A stretch of 64,000 nt of DNA from Larix kaempferi (Eukaryota; Streptophyta; Pinopsida; Pinales; Pinaceae), in the NCBI GenBank assembly GCA_027924585.1, contig BSBM01000904.1, positions 18,311,501 through 18,375,500 of the forward strand, in the 5' to 3' direction. The first letter of the stretch is position 1. The number at the start of each line of letters is the position of its first letter. This document shows positions 10,701 to 21,996 of the stretch, piece by piece. A program made the position numbers and the translations under genes. The notes beneath the pieces were generated by a model. The model saw only the letters and a program-made list of their open reading frames with translations, was not told the origin of the DNA and searched no databases.

Positions 10701-11878
10701 AGGAGGAAATTTACATGGAACAACCTCCTGGCTATGTTCAGAATAACTCTAGCCTTGTCTGCCGTCTTAAGAAATCCTTATATGGCCTTAAGCAAGCTCC
10801 TAGAGCTTGGTATGCCAAAATGGATAACTTTCTCCTTGACGCTGGTTTTTCTAGATGCCATTCTGACCCCAATGTCTATACCAAGAAAGTAGGAAACCAT
10901 CTCATCATACTTGTTCTATATGTTGATGACCTTGTTCTTACTGGTAGTGACCCTAAGCTTATAACCCATGTGAAATCCAGTCTTAAACAAAATTTTGAAA
11001 TGTCAGACTTAGGACATTTGCATTATTTTCTTGGTCTCCAAGTCCTGCAAACCAAAGAATGAATCTTTCTTTCTCAGTCTAAGTATGCTTGTGACCTTCT
11101 TCGACGCTTTCACATGGAAGATTGTACACCAGCCCCTTCTCCCTTTCAATCTGGAGTCAAACTTTCTGCCACTTGTACTTCACCTGAAATAGATGCCACC
11201 TTGTATCGTCAGCTTGTTGGTAGTCTTTTATACTTGACTCATTCCCGTCCTGACCTTTCCTTTGCCGTTGGTCGAGTTGCCCGTTATATGCAAACACCTC
11301 ATGAAAGTCACTGGAAAGCAGCTAAAAGAATACTTCAATATATTCGAGGTACAGTTCAGTTTGGGATTCATTACAGTACAGGGGGGAAACCTTTGTTGGT
11401 TGGTTTCACTGATTCAGATTGGGCCGGCGATCCTGATGATCGAAAGTCTACTGCAGGTTATGTTTTCAGTCTGGGATCTGGACCTATTACTTGTGCTTGT
11501 AAGAAACAACAAGCTCTTGCTCTTTCTTCAGCAGAGGCAGAATATCGAGCAGCAGTTAATGCCAGTCAGGAAGCTTTATGGCTTCAATAGATCCTTTCAG
11601 AGTTTGGATTCGAGCAGCAGCAGCCTACTCCACTTTGGTGCGACAATCAAAGTGCCATCAAGCTTGCCAAAGATCTAGTTCTACATCAACACAGCAAACA
11701 CATTGAGCTACATATGCACTTCATCAGAAATCTTGTTCATGATCGTGTTCTTGAAGTGCTCTTTTGCCCTACAGATGATCAAATTGCAGACATCTTCACC
11801 AAGTCTCTTACAGAAGCGAAGTTTTCTAAACTTCAATCTATGTTAGGAGTTCAGGAACTTGTCATTAAGGGGGGATAA
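7799..11878 (+). pseudogene. Copia-2 gag-pol polyprotein with four in-frame stops
   Basis: A single frame of about 1,360 codons starts at the ATG at 7799 and ends TAA at 11876-11878. In order it holds: gag (TAWDKLETVFG); zinc knuckle C-X2-C-X4-H-X4-C near codon 259; protease LIDSGAS near codon 322; pre-integrase HERFGHLNYRSL; integrase; RT with QMDVKSAFLHGD and YVDD (10919-10930); and RNase H with DSDWAGD and SSAEAEY. Stops are TGA 8087, TAA 9611, TGA 11060 and TAG 11588. The integrase keeps HSD and SDNGGE, but the third catalytic residue 36 codons on is Lys (AAG at 9656), giving NGVAKRKN instead of the usual NGVAERKN. Length is normal for the family, so only point changes inactivate it. Confidence 0.95.
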
Positions 11879-11950
11879 GCTCTAATGCCTCCTTCCTTCT
11901 CCTAATAGTGTCACTTTGTAAATCCTTCAATCCTATCCCAAGTTGTTCTT

Positions 11951-11959
11951 AAGGGGGGG
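11951..11959 (+). other. Polypurine tract of Copia-2
   Basis: The purine run AAGGGGGGG ends at the base before the 3' LTR. A similar run also occurs at the end of the pol frame near 11867-11875. Confidence 0.9.
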
Positions 11960-12407
11960 TGTTAGGATATTTAGACACTTAGGAGTTAGTTAAGATCAAC
12001 TTGTGTAATATATCCGTTAGGGATAGTGTGTTTCTTTAGTATGCATTTGTAAATACTTAATCCGACGGTCACGATATGTTTCCGACATAGAGTGATCCGA
12101 CGGCTCAACTTCTCTTAGATCAAACCTAACCTTGATCCGTGGCTTAACACCCGATTGGTCCATGATCTCTATTTAAAGAGCATGGAGGGTCATTGTTTAG
12201 TTGATCGATTATGAGAAGCTCATTTGTAACTTTCTTTCTTTGCATAATAAATTGTCCCGTAGAAGCTATTTGGCCGGGGCCGTGGAGTGTTTCCCTGAAG
12301 AGGGTTTAAACCATGTCAAAACATCGGTGTGTTGATCTGTGATATGTTTGTGTGAAGTGGTTGCTCTTGGTGTTCGGTCCTTTGGTAGTACCCTGTGTAC
12401 CCGAACA
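11960..12407 (+). repeat. 3' LTR of Copia-2
   Basis: 448 bp, differing from the 5' copy at 7 positions by eye, followed by the target duplication GTCTA. Confidence 0.95.
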
Positions 12408-12412
12408 GTCTA

Positions 12413-12784
12413 GTGTCGCCTCGTCCACACCTCGGTGTCGTCACTACTCACGGGCTCGAGGATCTCCACCTACCACCCTACCTTTGCACCTATGGTATCC
12501 TGCTGGAGGCGTTGATCCAATATCTACAAACACATGACTCATCATAAGTATCGACGTCATATAAAAACTCTAGCTAACATCTATGATAGTAGTTTAAACA
12601 TGGTTATACATCAGAAAATAATTGCATACGTATCGTTGGGCCCCATGCCTGGCAAAGAGGTCTAGGCAACTGAGTGTCACTCCTGAAGTCCATGTCGGCA
12701 TACGGGTAGTCCTCAATGATCACTGGAAGTTGTCACCACTATGTAAATAACCCTTTGGTGAAGAACCTGCCCACTAGGCCCCAT
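12413..12784 (-). pseudogene. Unknown antisense ORF remnant, N-terminal part
   Basis: The minus strand between Copia-2 and the Gypsy-A LTR encodes protein-like text in one frame (VGRFFTKGLF, QLPVIIEDYPYADMDF, LPRPLCQAWGPTIRMQLF), then decays through stops towards 12413. It continues at 6204-5970 once Copia-2 is removed. I do not recognise the family. Two retrotransposon insertions bracket it, so the original ORF was longer. Confidence 0.45.
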
Positions 12785-13254
12785 TGATGTAGTTAATAAA
12801 CTTTAATTCATTAACGAGATCTAAAAACCATGCAAACACATGAGAGTGGAAAAATAACAATCTTTTATTCCTTCTCCATCCTAACTATTACAATGGAGGT
12901 TCAACCTCTTATAATTGATATCTGATATTTTCGAAAATTGTTATTTTTAGAAAATTCTCGCATGACTCTAAAACTGACCACTAACTTAAGCTAACTAGAG
13001 AGACACTAGTTGTCAACTCACTTTTCTGATTATGTGCATAAACTAACAGATAACTGATATCTGAGATTTTCAAAAATTGGTAGTCTAGAAAATTCTCACA
13101 TGAATCTAAAACTGGCCGCTAACTTAAAGCTAACTAGAGCGACACTAGCTATCAACTCGCTTTCCTGATTAGGTGACTAAACTAATAGATAACTGATAAT
13201 TACAAATTTAAAAGATACTGCAAAACCTCTAAAACCCCAATTTGAGGCACTATA
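12785..13254 (-). repeat. Gypsy-A 3' LTR, distal part (probable)
   Basis: With 20477-20683 this forms a putative LTR of about 677 bp. On the minus strand it would start TGATACAGGC at 20683, right after a purine-rich tract downstream of the Gypsy-A chromodomain, and end ACTACATCA at 12785. Gypsy-2 is inserted in it with a CTATA duplication. The other LTR of Gypsy-A is not in the window, so the ends are inferred. Confidence 0.45.
12916..13193 (+). repeat. 139-bp direct tandem duplication
   Basis: Two imperfect copies start at 12916 and 13055 (TGATATCTGA, then AGAAAATTCTC, then CTAACTAGAG), and a third start is visible at 13194. They lie within the probable Gypsy-A LTR. Confidence 0.8.
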
Positions 13255-14480
13255 TGTAATGTCGTCTTTTGCTTAAGCACAGAGGACCATCCCACTAACC
13301 TATTTGATTCCCATAGGTTTCAACAGGCACTGACATTCAGGGAATCAACTGAGGATTGATGCCTCACCCTAAGAAGATCTTTGGCAGGGGTATTAGATCA
13401 TAAGTAGGTAAACAGGGGCCACAAGAACTATAGGCCACCTGCATGCATGGCATCCGAGCATTATTTCATGATGCATGCACTGATTGAGTCTCCAGAGAAC
13501 TACATGCAAGTAAACTGAGAATTAGAAAGTAAAGTGACCTAATTAGGTTAAAAGTTAGGTCTAATAGGTGAATGTTATAGAAAAAAGGTAAAGCTAGTAA
13601 GGAAGACCTGCTTATATGATTATTGATTTGTGGATTCGAATTGGAGATCTCAGCGAGCTAAGCTGGGGTTGAGTGCATGCACTCAGCTAACTGGTGTATT
13701 TCGGCAATGAAATCTATCTATCCTAGTCGCCATCAGGTTGGATCATCTAGATCAACATTGCTTCATCATCAAGCATTACTATTATTCAGTTTCTACAGAG
13801 TTCTAGCTTATGAGATATTGAGGGATTCATCCTCCTGCATGGGCATATTGTCCAAGGACCTCCCTATTTGCATTACAGTCTACAGGGTTCATCCTTTATG
13901 CATGCTGCTCTCATCCTCTTCAGAGCAGTGATATTACCCTTCCCCTAGAAGAAGGGCTCTTTAGATTGAGTCTTCAGCTACTTCTCAGCATATCTACCTT
14001 CATAAAGACATCCTCCTGCATGTGGGCGACTTTCTAAGAGAGGGGCACACGTTTTAGGCCTTGGAGCCATCATTTGTTATGCATGATGCTTCTATCTTCC
14101 TCAGAAGGGCACTATAACCTTAGCACACCTTGTCTAGATCTTCATCTGCTGACTATTATTTATTGAGGAGCATTCGGAGCATTGAGGAGGGCGCATTTAT
14201 ACCAAGGGCGCATTCTTTGAAGGACGTCCAACCTTATCTTCCTATTCCACCAACACAATTCTCGCATGCCGGGATTATATTTCTCTACATCAATTGATCT
14301 ATCTACTGGTACGTACATGCATTGATTCCTCCTATTTTATAGCATTTCTGATTATCTAGATATTAGGGTTGCATGTAGTGCATGCAATCTTAGATTAGTA
14401 CATCATACTTTCCTGAGTTGATACACAAGATCACATAGCAAACAAAGAAAAAAAGAAAACTACCAATTTGGGATATTATA
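13255..14480 (+). repeat. 5' LTR of Gypsy-2 (1226 bp)
   Basis: Starts TGTAATGTC and ends ATATTATA, where the 3' copy ends ATATTACA, so the terminal CA has mutated. It shares its full length with 19242-20471. Confidence 0.94.
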
Positions 14481-14481
14481 G

Positions 14482-14493
14482 TGGTATCAGAGC
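14482..14493 (+). other. Primer binding site of Gypsy-2
   Basis: TGGTATCAGAGC lies one base after the 5' LTR, complementary to initiator methionine tRNA. Confidence 0.93.
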
Positions 14494-14536
14494 ATGTTCC
14501 TCGCCAGTTGTGGGACCATGCAATTTTGAATAGTAA

Positions 14537-15870
14537 ATGAATTTAGAGGACCCACACAACATTACTTACCGGAGACAGAGGTTTAGGAAGAGTGATAGAA
14601 GAGAAGTAGAGTTAGAGGATATAGAACTGGGAGATACAGAGTATCAGTTTGAAAAAAGTAAAGGCAAAGAAATAATGGCAGATGATGATAAGATAGCTTT
14701 CAACGGTCTCATTTCAGCTATAAAGGATCTTACTACTGGACAAAAAGAGATGGTGAATGCCATCAGGCAGATGGCAGATAAAAATGGGACCACCCCACAT
14801 AGTCCTTTATTTACCAACAGTGATAGGTTATCCACAAGTAGTAGTGGGGAACAGTTACATACCAACATGCAAAGCCACCCCCATATCTACAACAGGTCCT
14901 CTCGACCTACCCTACCACAGTTCTTAGATAGCCCTGCCGTAGTACCCCTAGTGCAGGTAGAGCCAGAAGACCCCATGGGGGCATACCTGAGAGAGTACAA
15001 AGCATTGGGTGATGACTTCCAGTCAACCATGACCTTCACTGACTTTTTCCAATTTAAAAGTAAGAACAAGCCCAGAGCATACAATAGGCCCTTCAACCAG
15101 AACTTTGAGTTACAACGCACGGTAGGGAAACTGGCTATTCCTACCTTTGAGGGGACCCGGGGTGGCCCAGCGCAGAATTGGGTACAAAATTTGGACACAT
15201 ACTTCCAGCTCAACCCCATGATTGAGATGTATGCCATTAAATTGGCTACCTTGCATTTGGACGGGGAGGCCCATGAGTGGTGGTACCACGAGTTGGTGAC
15301 ATTGGGTCACAATACTATCACTTCATACACAGATTTTACACAGAGGCTCATCGAGCGATTTGACAGAAAAGACCCTGAGGTGCATTTTAGAGAGCTGGCA
15401 CAACTCAAGCAGACAGTTAGTCCAAATGCTTTCATTTTCAGAGTTTCAGAGGGTAGCAGTCACGGTGACAGATATTTCAGAGAGCAGTCTGATTATGTTA
15501 TTTACCGAGGCCCTCACTAAGCCCTTACGTGGATGGGTCAAGGCTTATAGACACACCACCCTAGCTGATGCCATCAGTCGGTCTAGATATTTACAGGATG
15601 CAATCCCAAAAAAAAGATTTCCTCCCAAAACAAATTTCCCTATTAAAGATAAAGAGAGGAAACCCTTCCAGAAAGAATGGCCCAAGAAATAATGGATGGA
15701 TAATGATACTCACCGGGACCTTAGAAGAAAAAAGTTATGTTTCACTTGTCAGGAACCATGGGTACCATGTCACAGGTGTTTAGGTAAGGGAAAGGCCCAC
15801 TACATAGAGGTCTATTCCGATAGTGGGGAGGATGAGGATTATCAGGATCAAGAGCAGGGAGAGGCACATG
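14537..15870 (+). pseudogene. Gypsy-2 gag, frameshifted
   Basis: The ATG at 14537 opens a gag frame with an acidic N-terminus. It continues into the retrotransposon gag core (LAIPTFEGTRGGPAQNW, then LDGEAHEWWY and TQRLIERFDRKDPE). Near 15430 the frame shifts and continues as FTEALTKPLRGWVKAY, through one stop at 15690, to the zinc-binding segment LCFTCQEPWVPCHRC. That spacing is typical of chromovirus gags. It would form the virus-like particle. About 380 codons are recognisable, close to a normal length. Confidence 0.9.
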
Positions 15871-15879
15871 AGACATCAA

Positions 15880-16436
15880 ATGAGGTACAGTCACCGGGAC
15901 GTGCCATTGCTACATTGTTAGGGGTCCATAGATTCCACACTCTCCGGATCAGGGGTCTCATACAGGGAAACAAAGTGGGAGTGTTGATAGATGGTGGGGC
16001 ATCCCACAATTTTATTGATGTTGCATGGGTTAAAAAGAAAGGCATTTAGACTGAGAGTTTTGGTGGATTTTCAGTAGTTGCAGTAGGTCACCACACCATG
16101 GAGTGTAGTCACAGGATTCCAAAATTGAAAGTAGCACTTGGGAACTATACAATGATAGAAACATTCTATGTGGTAGATGTACCTGACACAAATGTGGTAT
16201 TGGGAGTTCAGTGGCTTTATTCCATAGGGAAGTATTCCACGAACTACTAGACCATGGAGATGGAGTTCATGGGAGTGGAGGGTCAGAAGGTAGTATTGAG
16301 AGGGATGAATACCTACCCTCCCACAACAGTGACATCACACAGGATGGAGGTAGTACTATGAAAGGGAGATATAGAGTGGGCAACAGAGTGCTTGGTTACC
16401 TTCAGGAAACCACCAAATAAGGCCACACAACATCCA
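15880..16436 (+). pseudogene. Gypsy-2 aspartic protease and linker
   Basis: In the same frame as the second half of gag, VLIDGGASHNFID carries the protease active site with Gly where Ser or Thr is usual (DGGA rather than DSGA). DTNVVLGVQWL follows, the conserved second protease motif. Stops lie at 16047 and, in frame, near 16247, 16359 and 16455, so the domain is not translatable as one piece. Confidence 0.85.
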
Positions 16437-16439
16437 ACA

Positions 16440-17980
16440 GATATAGAGGCCTTACTGTAGAAGCACAAAGCAGTATTCGGAGACCTTCCAGCAGGTCGAC
16501 CTCCAGATAGGGGATTTGAGCACATTATTGAGTTAGAGGATGGGACTCAAGCAATTATCACCACTCCTTACAGACACCCCAAGAGGTACAAATATGAGAT
16601 AGAGAGTACAATCAAGGAACTACTCAAACTAGGGTACATTAAACCTAGCTCCAGTCTATTTGCATCTTCAGTACTGTTAGTGAAGAAAAAGGATGGAACC
16701 TTACGCATGTTCATCGATTACAGGGCACTCAACAAGAAGACTATAAAAAACAGGTATCCAATTCCCTGGATTGATGAGTTGATGGATGAACTACAGGGGG
16801 CACAGTACTTTTCTAAGATCGACCTCCGCTCAGGTTACCATCAGATTCGGGTTAGGGAGCATGATGTTCCAAAGACCACCTTTTGTTGCCACTACGGACA
16901 TTATGAGTGTCTAGTGATGCCATTTGGGCTCACTAATGCACCAGCCACTTTCCAGTCATGCATGAACAATATCTTCAAGGCTCAGTTACGCAAGCATCTT
17001 CTAGTATTCTTTGACTACATATTGATATACATAAGAACTTGGGAAGAACATTTGAGACATCTAGATGAAGTACTTCGGATTTTACAGGAGCAATCATTAT
17101 ATGCCAAGATGTCCAAGTGTGAGTTCTCCATGCAGGATATGTTATATTTGGGGCATGTGATAGGGCCAATGAAGTCCAGGTGCACTTAGAGAAGATTTGA
17201 GCCATATTGGATTGGCCTACACCCAAAAATGTGACAGAACTGAAGGCTTTTTGGGCCTTTGCACCTACTACAGGAGGTATGTCAGTGGATTCTCACAGAT
17301 GACCGCACCCCTCACCGATATTACCAAGAAGGGGGCATTCAGTTGGCCGGATATAACACGGAGAACATTAAAAAAAATGAATATTAGGTAATGAGTTCAT
17401 GCCCAGTATTAGCTCTACCAGAATTTTCTCATCCCTTCGTGTTAGAGTGTGATATCTCAGGAGAGGGAATAGGGGCAATATTGATGCAGAACAATCACCC
17501 CATCTCATTTGAGAGCAGGAAGCTCAAAGACTATGAGCGCCACTATTCGATATACGACAAGGAAATGTTAGCCATTCTCCATGTGCTAACAAATTTAGGC
17601 AATACTTAGTGGGTGGTGGATTCAAGATTAAGACAAATCACAACAACTTGAAATACTTCCTAGAGCAGAAAGAGCTAAACGAGAGGCAACAGAAATGGGT
17701 GAGCAAAATTCAAGCCTATGACTTCGAGATTGAATACATAAAGGGAAAGAACGATGTGTTGGCAGATGCACTTTCTAGACGACCTGCTACTTTGTCCCTT
17801 ATGAGCATTTCATCATATTGGAGATCTCATCTTTTGGTTGAGTATTCCAAAGATAAATTTGCCTGCGAACTATTGGATGGACACATTCATGACGATAGGT
17901 ACCCGGTAATTGATGACATCATATACTACAAAAACAGAATCTACTTAGTTCCAAATTATTCCCACAAGAAAAAGATTCTA
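16440..17980 (+). pseudogene. Gypsy-2 reverse transcriptase and RNase H
   Basis: RT motifs are clear: VKKKDGTLRMFIDYRALNK, FSKIDLRSGYHQIRV and VMPFGLTNAPATFQ. The catalytic YFDD box reads FFDY (Asp 17013-17015, then Tyr 17016-17018), so the second active-site Asp is lost. Frame changes lie near 17165, 17250, 17390 and 17597. RNase H follows with FVLECDISGEGIGAIL, RHYSIYDKEMLAI and LADALSRRP. In a working element this converts RNA to double-stranded cDNA. Confidence 0.93.
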
Positions 17981-19235
17981 CAAGCCTCACATGATCCACC
18001 ATTAACAGTACATTAGGGATACTTCAAGACTTATAGGCAGATTAGAGAGAGGTTATCACGGAAGGGCCTCAAGAATGATGTGATGCAACATGTGAGAGAG
18101 TACAACTTGTGCCAACATAGAAAAATAGAGCGCACCCACCCGGTCAGCTTACTGCGACCCTTGCCTATCCCCGAGCAGAAGTGGGAAAGCATCTCCATGG
18201 ACTTCATTACAAGGTTGCCCGAGGTTCAGGGCAGAGACTTCTTATACGTAGTGGTGGACAGATTTACCAAGTTCACTCACTTCTTTGCCATTCCTTCAGA
18301 TTATTCAGCAGCACATGTGGCAGAACTATTTTTCAGAGAGGTATTCAGAGTCCACGGGTTACCCAATACCATTGTCAGTGATTCACTGAAGCCTTTTGGC
18401 AGGAGCTTTTCAGGTTGGTGGGAACCGAGTTAGCTATGAGCACGAGTTATCATCCACAGAGTGATGAACAGACTGAGATAATTAACAAGTGGATTGAGGG
18501 ATACTTGAGGAATTACGCAGCAAGTCAGTAGAGGACATGGATCAAATGGCTACACTTAGGTGTGCATTGCTACAATACCACCCACCATATGACCATTGGG
18601 ATGACTCCCTTCAGAGATCTATATGGATACGACGCCTTAACTTTTGCAGATCTTATATTTGGTGATAGCAGGGCCCCCAAGGCCAAAGAGTGGATTCAAG
18701 AGAGTCAAGACATCCTTATAATACTCAGAAAAAACATACAAGTTGCTCAGAATCAGCATAATATATATGCAGACAGGCACAGGATTGAGCGCAATTTTGA
18801 GGTGGGAGACTTACTTTATTTACGCTTACAACCTTACCGAAAGTCTTCCCTTAAGAAGAAAGGAGCGGAGAAACTAAAGCCTCGCTTCTATGGTCCCTAC
18901 AAGATAATCTGAAAGGTCAGAGAGGTAGCATATGAGATAGAACTACCCCCAAAGAGCAAGATTCACAATGGATTTCACGTATCTAACATCAAGAAGGAAG
19001 TAGGTCAACATATTGTTACATCATTCGAGTTGCCCCCCCTTGATGACGAGGGGAAATTGATTATGATTCCCTAGCGCATCCTGGAGGTGCAAGAGCGGAA
19101 AATGAGGAACAATATCATCAGAGACTACTTGGTTCAATGGAGAGATCTTCCTATAGAGGAGGCCACTTGGGAAAGAGAACAGGTATTACAGCACCCAACA
19201 TTACAGTTGCTTGAGGACAGGCAATTTCGAGCGGG
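17981..19235 (+). pseudogene. Gypsy-2 integrase with C-terminal chromodomain
   Basis: The zinc-binding region retains both His but only one Cys of the CxxC pair (EYNLCQHRK; Tyr replaces the first Cys). The core has ISMDFITRLP with the first Asp and IVSD with the second. A deletion right after IVSD removes the usual RD..F segment and shifts the frame. SYHPQSDEQTEI keeps the Glu. Stops lie at 18014, 18530 and 18910. The C-terminus ends in a chromodomain with IRDYLVQWRDLPIEEATWE, the feature that defines chromoviruses. Confidence 0.92.
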
Positions 19236-19241
19236 GAGGAC

Positions 19242-20471
19242 TGTAATGTCCTCTTCTGCTTAAGCACAAAGGACCATCCCGCTAACCTATCTGATTCCCA
19301 TAGGTTCGAGCGGGCACTAACATTCAGAGAATTAAATGAGGATTGATGACTTATGCACCCTAAGAAGATCTTTGGCAGGGGTATTAGATCATCAATAGGT
19401 AAACAGGGGCCACATGAACTATAGGCCACCTACATGCATGGCATCCGAGCATCATTTCATGATGCATGCACTAATTGAGTCTCCAAAGCATTGCATGCAA
19501 GTCAACTGAGAATTAGAAAGTAAAGTGACCTAATTAGGTCAAAAGTTAGGCATGACAGGTGAATGTTATAAAAGAAAGGTAAAGCTAGTAAGGAAGACTT
19601 ACTTATATGATTATTGATTTGTGGATTCAAATTGGAGATCTCAACAAGCTAAGTTGGGGTTGAGTGCATGCACTCAGCTAACTGGTGTATTTTGGCAGCG
19701 AAATCTATCTGCCCTAGCCGCCATCAGGTTGGATCATCCAGATTCAACATTGCTTCATCATCAGGTATTACTATTATTCAGTTTCTGCAGAGTTCTAGAT
19801 TATGAGATATTGAGGGATTCGTTCTCCTGCATGGACGCATTGTCCAAGGACCTCCCTATTTGCATTACAGTCTACAGGGTTCATCCTTTCTGCATGCTGC
19901 TCTCATCCTCTTCAGAGCAGTGATATTACCATTCTCCTGGAAGAAGGGCTCTTTAGCTTGAGTCTTCAGCTACTTCTCAGCATATCTACCTTCATAAAGA
20001 TGTCCTCTGCATGTGGGCGACTTTCTAAGAGAGGGGCACACGTTTTAGGGCTTGGAGCCATCAGTTGTTCTGCATGCTGCTTCTATCTTCCTCAGAAGGG
20101 AACTATAACCCTAGCACACCTTGTCTGGAGCTTCATCTACTGACTATTATTTATTGAGGAGCATTCTAAGCATTGAGGAGGGTGCATTTATACCAAGGGC
20201 GCATTCTCTGAAGGACGTACAGCCTTATCTTCCTATTCCACTGGCACAATTCTCGCATGCCGGGATTATATTGCTCTACATCAGCTGATCTATCTATCGG
20301 TACGTACATGCATTGATTCCTCCTATTTTATAGCATTTCTTATTATTTGGGTATTAGGGTTGCATGCAGCACTTGCAATCTTAGATTAGTACATCATACT
20401 TTCCTGAATTGATACACAAGACCACGTAGCAAACAAAGAAAAAAAGAAAACCACCAATTTGGGATATTACA
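19242..20471 (+). repeat. 3' LTR of Gypsy-2 (1230 bp)
   Basis: Begins TGTAATGTCC right after a purine-rich tract at 19231-19241 and ends ATATTACA, followed by the target duplication CTATA. Confidence 0.94.
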
Positions 20472-20476
20472 CTATA

Positions 20477-20683
20477 TGAAGGAATTAGGCCCCATAAAAG
20501 TGTGGAAAAAAGGTCCAATCAGAAGGATTTGATTGGTCACTGCAATGAACTCTTCGAAACGGAACTTCCTATTAAATTTGAGCCCAAACGAATAAACGAG
20601 TCAAAAATTACGACACTCGAAAATGCTTGCATTATTTCTTTTCTTTTTTCATTTTTTTACAACCTACGGAAATGCCTGTATCA
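20477..20683 (-). repeat. Gypsy-A 3' LTR, proximal part (probable), with purine tract
   Basis: On the minus strand TGATACAGGC at 20683 follows a purine-rich tract (20684-20693) located just past the end of the Gypsy-A chromodomain frame. The sequence resumes at 13249 on the other side of Gypsy-2. Confidence 0.45.
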
Positions 20684-20709
20684 TTCTCCTCTAGTTGAAA
20701 AGAACGTAG

Positions 20710-21487
20710 CTAGTACAAGTTACTCTCTTCAAATTGATTCCACTTAATGGGATCTAGATTCAGCAAGTCTCCCTTTGTAATCCATGTACTCTCTGTTGGT
20801 GCTAAGCCTTCCCACTGGACCAGATATCGGTTGCGTTGGCCTTGTTGAGTATGAAGGGTCTTCTTATTTAAAATATGTGCAATCTTTTTCATTTTCTTGA
20901 TCGAAATGGCCTGTTTCCAATCCACCTCCACCTCATTGTCACCACCCAGGTTGTCCCCATGGAAGATATATAGATCATAAACATTAAACATGGGGTAAAT
21001 ATCAATATCAACTAGTAAATCGACCTTATAAGCATTGTCGTTAATTTTCTTGAGAATCTTGCAAGGGCCAATTTTCTTATACTTCAATTTGTGATGGGTT
21101 CCTCTAGGAAACTTCTCTTTCCATAAATAATCCATAACCAAATCACCTTCATTGAATACCTGATGTTGCCAATGAGCATCTTTTATAATTTTGTTATGCT
21201 CGTTACTGGGCTACAACTTTTTTCTCACTTGTTGTTGTAACTGTTGAATGTGTTATGCAAATACTTCCCCATCGTCATTGATTCTATCTCCAAGCGGTAG
21301 CTACACCAAATCTAGGACACCCATAGGATTTATACCGTAAAAAATATGAAATGGAGATCTACCTATAGATTTGTTCACTGAACTATTGTAGGCAAATTTT
21401 GCTTGAGGTGAAGCCAAATCCCACTGCTTGGGCTTCTCTCCAACAATGCTCCATGACAGGTTTCCCAAACTCCAATTTACTACCTCT
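20710..21487 (-). pseudogene. Gypsy-A integrase C-terminus and chromodomain
   Basis: The minus strand from the Copia-3 insertion reads EVVN, then an integrase middle region with stops, then a clear frame from 21141. That frame holds the C-terminal strand (KYKKIGPCKILKKINDNAYK) and a chromodomain ending RNRYLVQWEGLAPTESTW. The chromodomain is thought to guide integration to marked chromatin. It continues the core at 28491-29027. Confidence 0.88.
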
Positions 21488-21492
21488 GTTTG

Positions 21493-21994
21493 TGTTGAAT
21501 ATTGTAACTTCTAAGAATATTATATTTGTACTTTATTATTGCAGAGATGTTTCATCCCTCCGAGGTAATTCTATTATGTATCCGGAGATGTTTATTCCTC
21601 CGTTGGATTGTGGTAACCAGGGTTATTAGATCCACCATGTGGGAGTCGGCCCTCAGTTAATTAAATAGGGGTTATTAGAGTCTCTTGGGAGAGGTCGGCC
21701 CCATTAGGGAAAAAGTCGGTCGGAAATCTAGTATAAGTAGAGGAGGATGCTCCTCACTTATCTCACACTTGCATAGCTCGGAAAGTAGCGCACTTGTGTT
21801 TGAGAGGTCTGCATAGGAGGTAGAGAAGGAGCTCTAGTCTTGGAGCATATCTTGTATTTTGGTTGATCATCTTATTGAGGAAAGCTTTGCTTGGTTTTCT
21901 ACCCCATGAGGGTTTCCTAGGGTAAAATCTCTGTTTATCTTGTGATTATGTTTCTTTCAGTGATCTTGCTAGTCAAATTAGTTTAAACTTAACA
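21493..21994 (+). repeat. 5' LTR of Copia-3 (502 bp)
   Basis: TG to CA ends, matched in full by 27984-28485. Contains a pyrimidine-rich TTTCTTTCAG near its 3' end. Confidence 0.94.
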
Positions 21995-21996
21995 AA

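Larger units (their letters stand above)
6205..12407 (+). mobile_element. Copia-2: complete Ty1/copia retrotransposon with target site duplication
   Basis: It has 448-bp LTRs at both ends starting TGTTAGG and ending CCGAACA, a 5-bp target duplication GTCTA (6200-6204 and 12408-12412), a primer site after the 5' LTR and a purine tract before the 3' LTR. By eye the LTRs differ at 7 positions, so insertion is fairly recent compared with its neighbours. The gag-pol frame is collinear from 7799 to 11878 with four in-frame stops and no frameshift. It interrupts the antisense ORF remnant on either side. Confidence 0.96.
13255..20471 (+). mobile_element. Gypsy-2: complete but decayed Ty3/gypsy chromovirus with TSD
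   Basis: LTRs at 13255-14480 and 19242-20471 start TGTAATG and end GGGATATTACA (mutated to TATA at the 5' copy). A 5-bp duplication CTATA lies at 13250-13254 and 20472-20476. A primer site, gag, protease, RT, RNase H, integrase and chromodomain follow in standard order. Several frameshifts and stops break the frame, and LTR divergence looks clearly higher than in Copia-2 and Copia-3. It sits in the probable 3' LTR of Gypsy-A. Confidence 0.95.
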
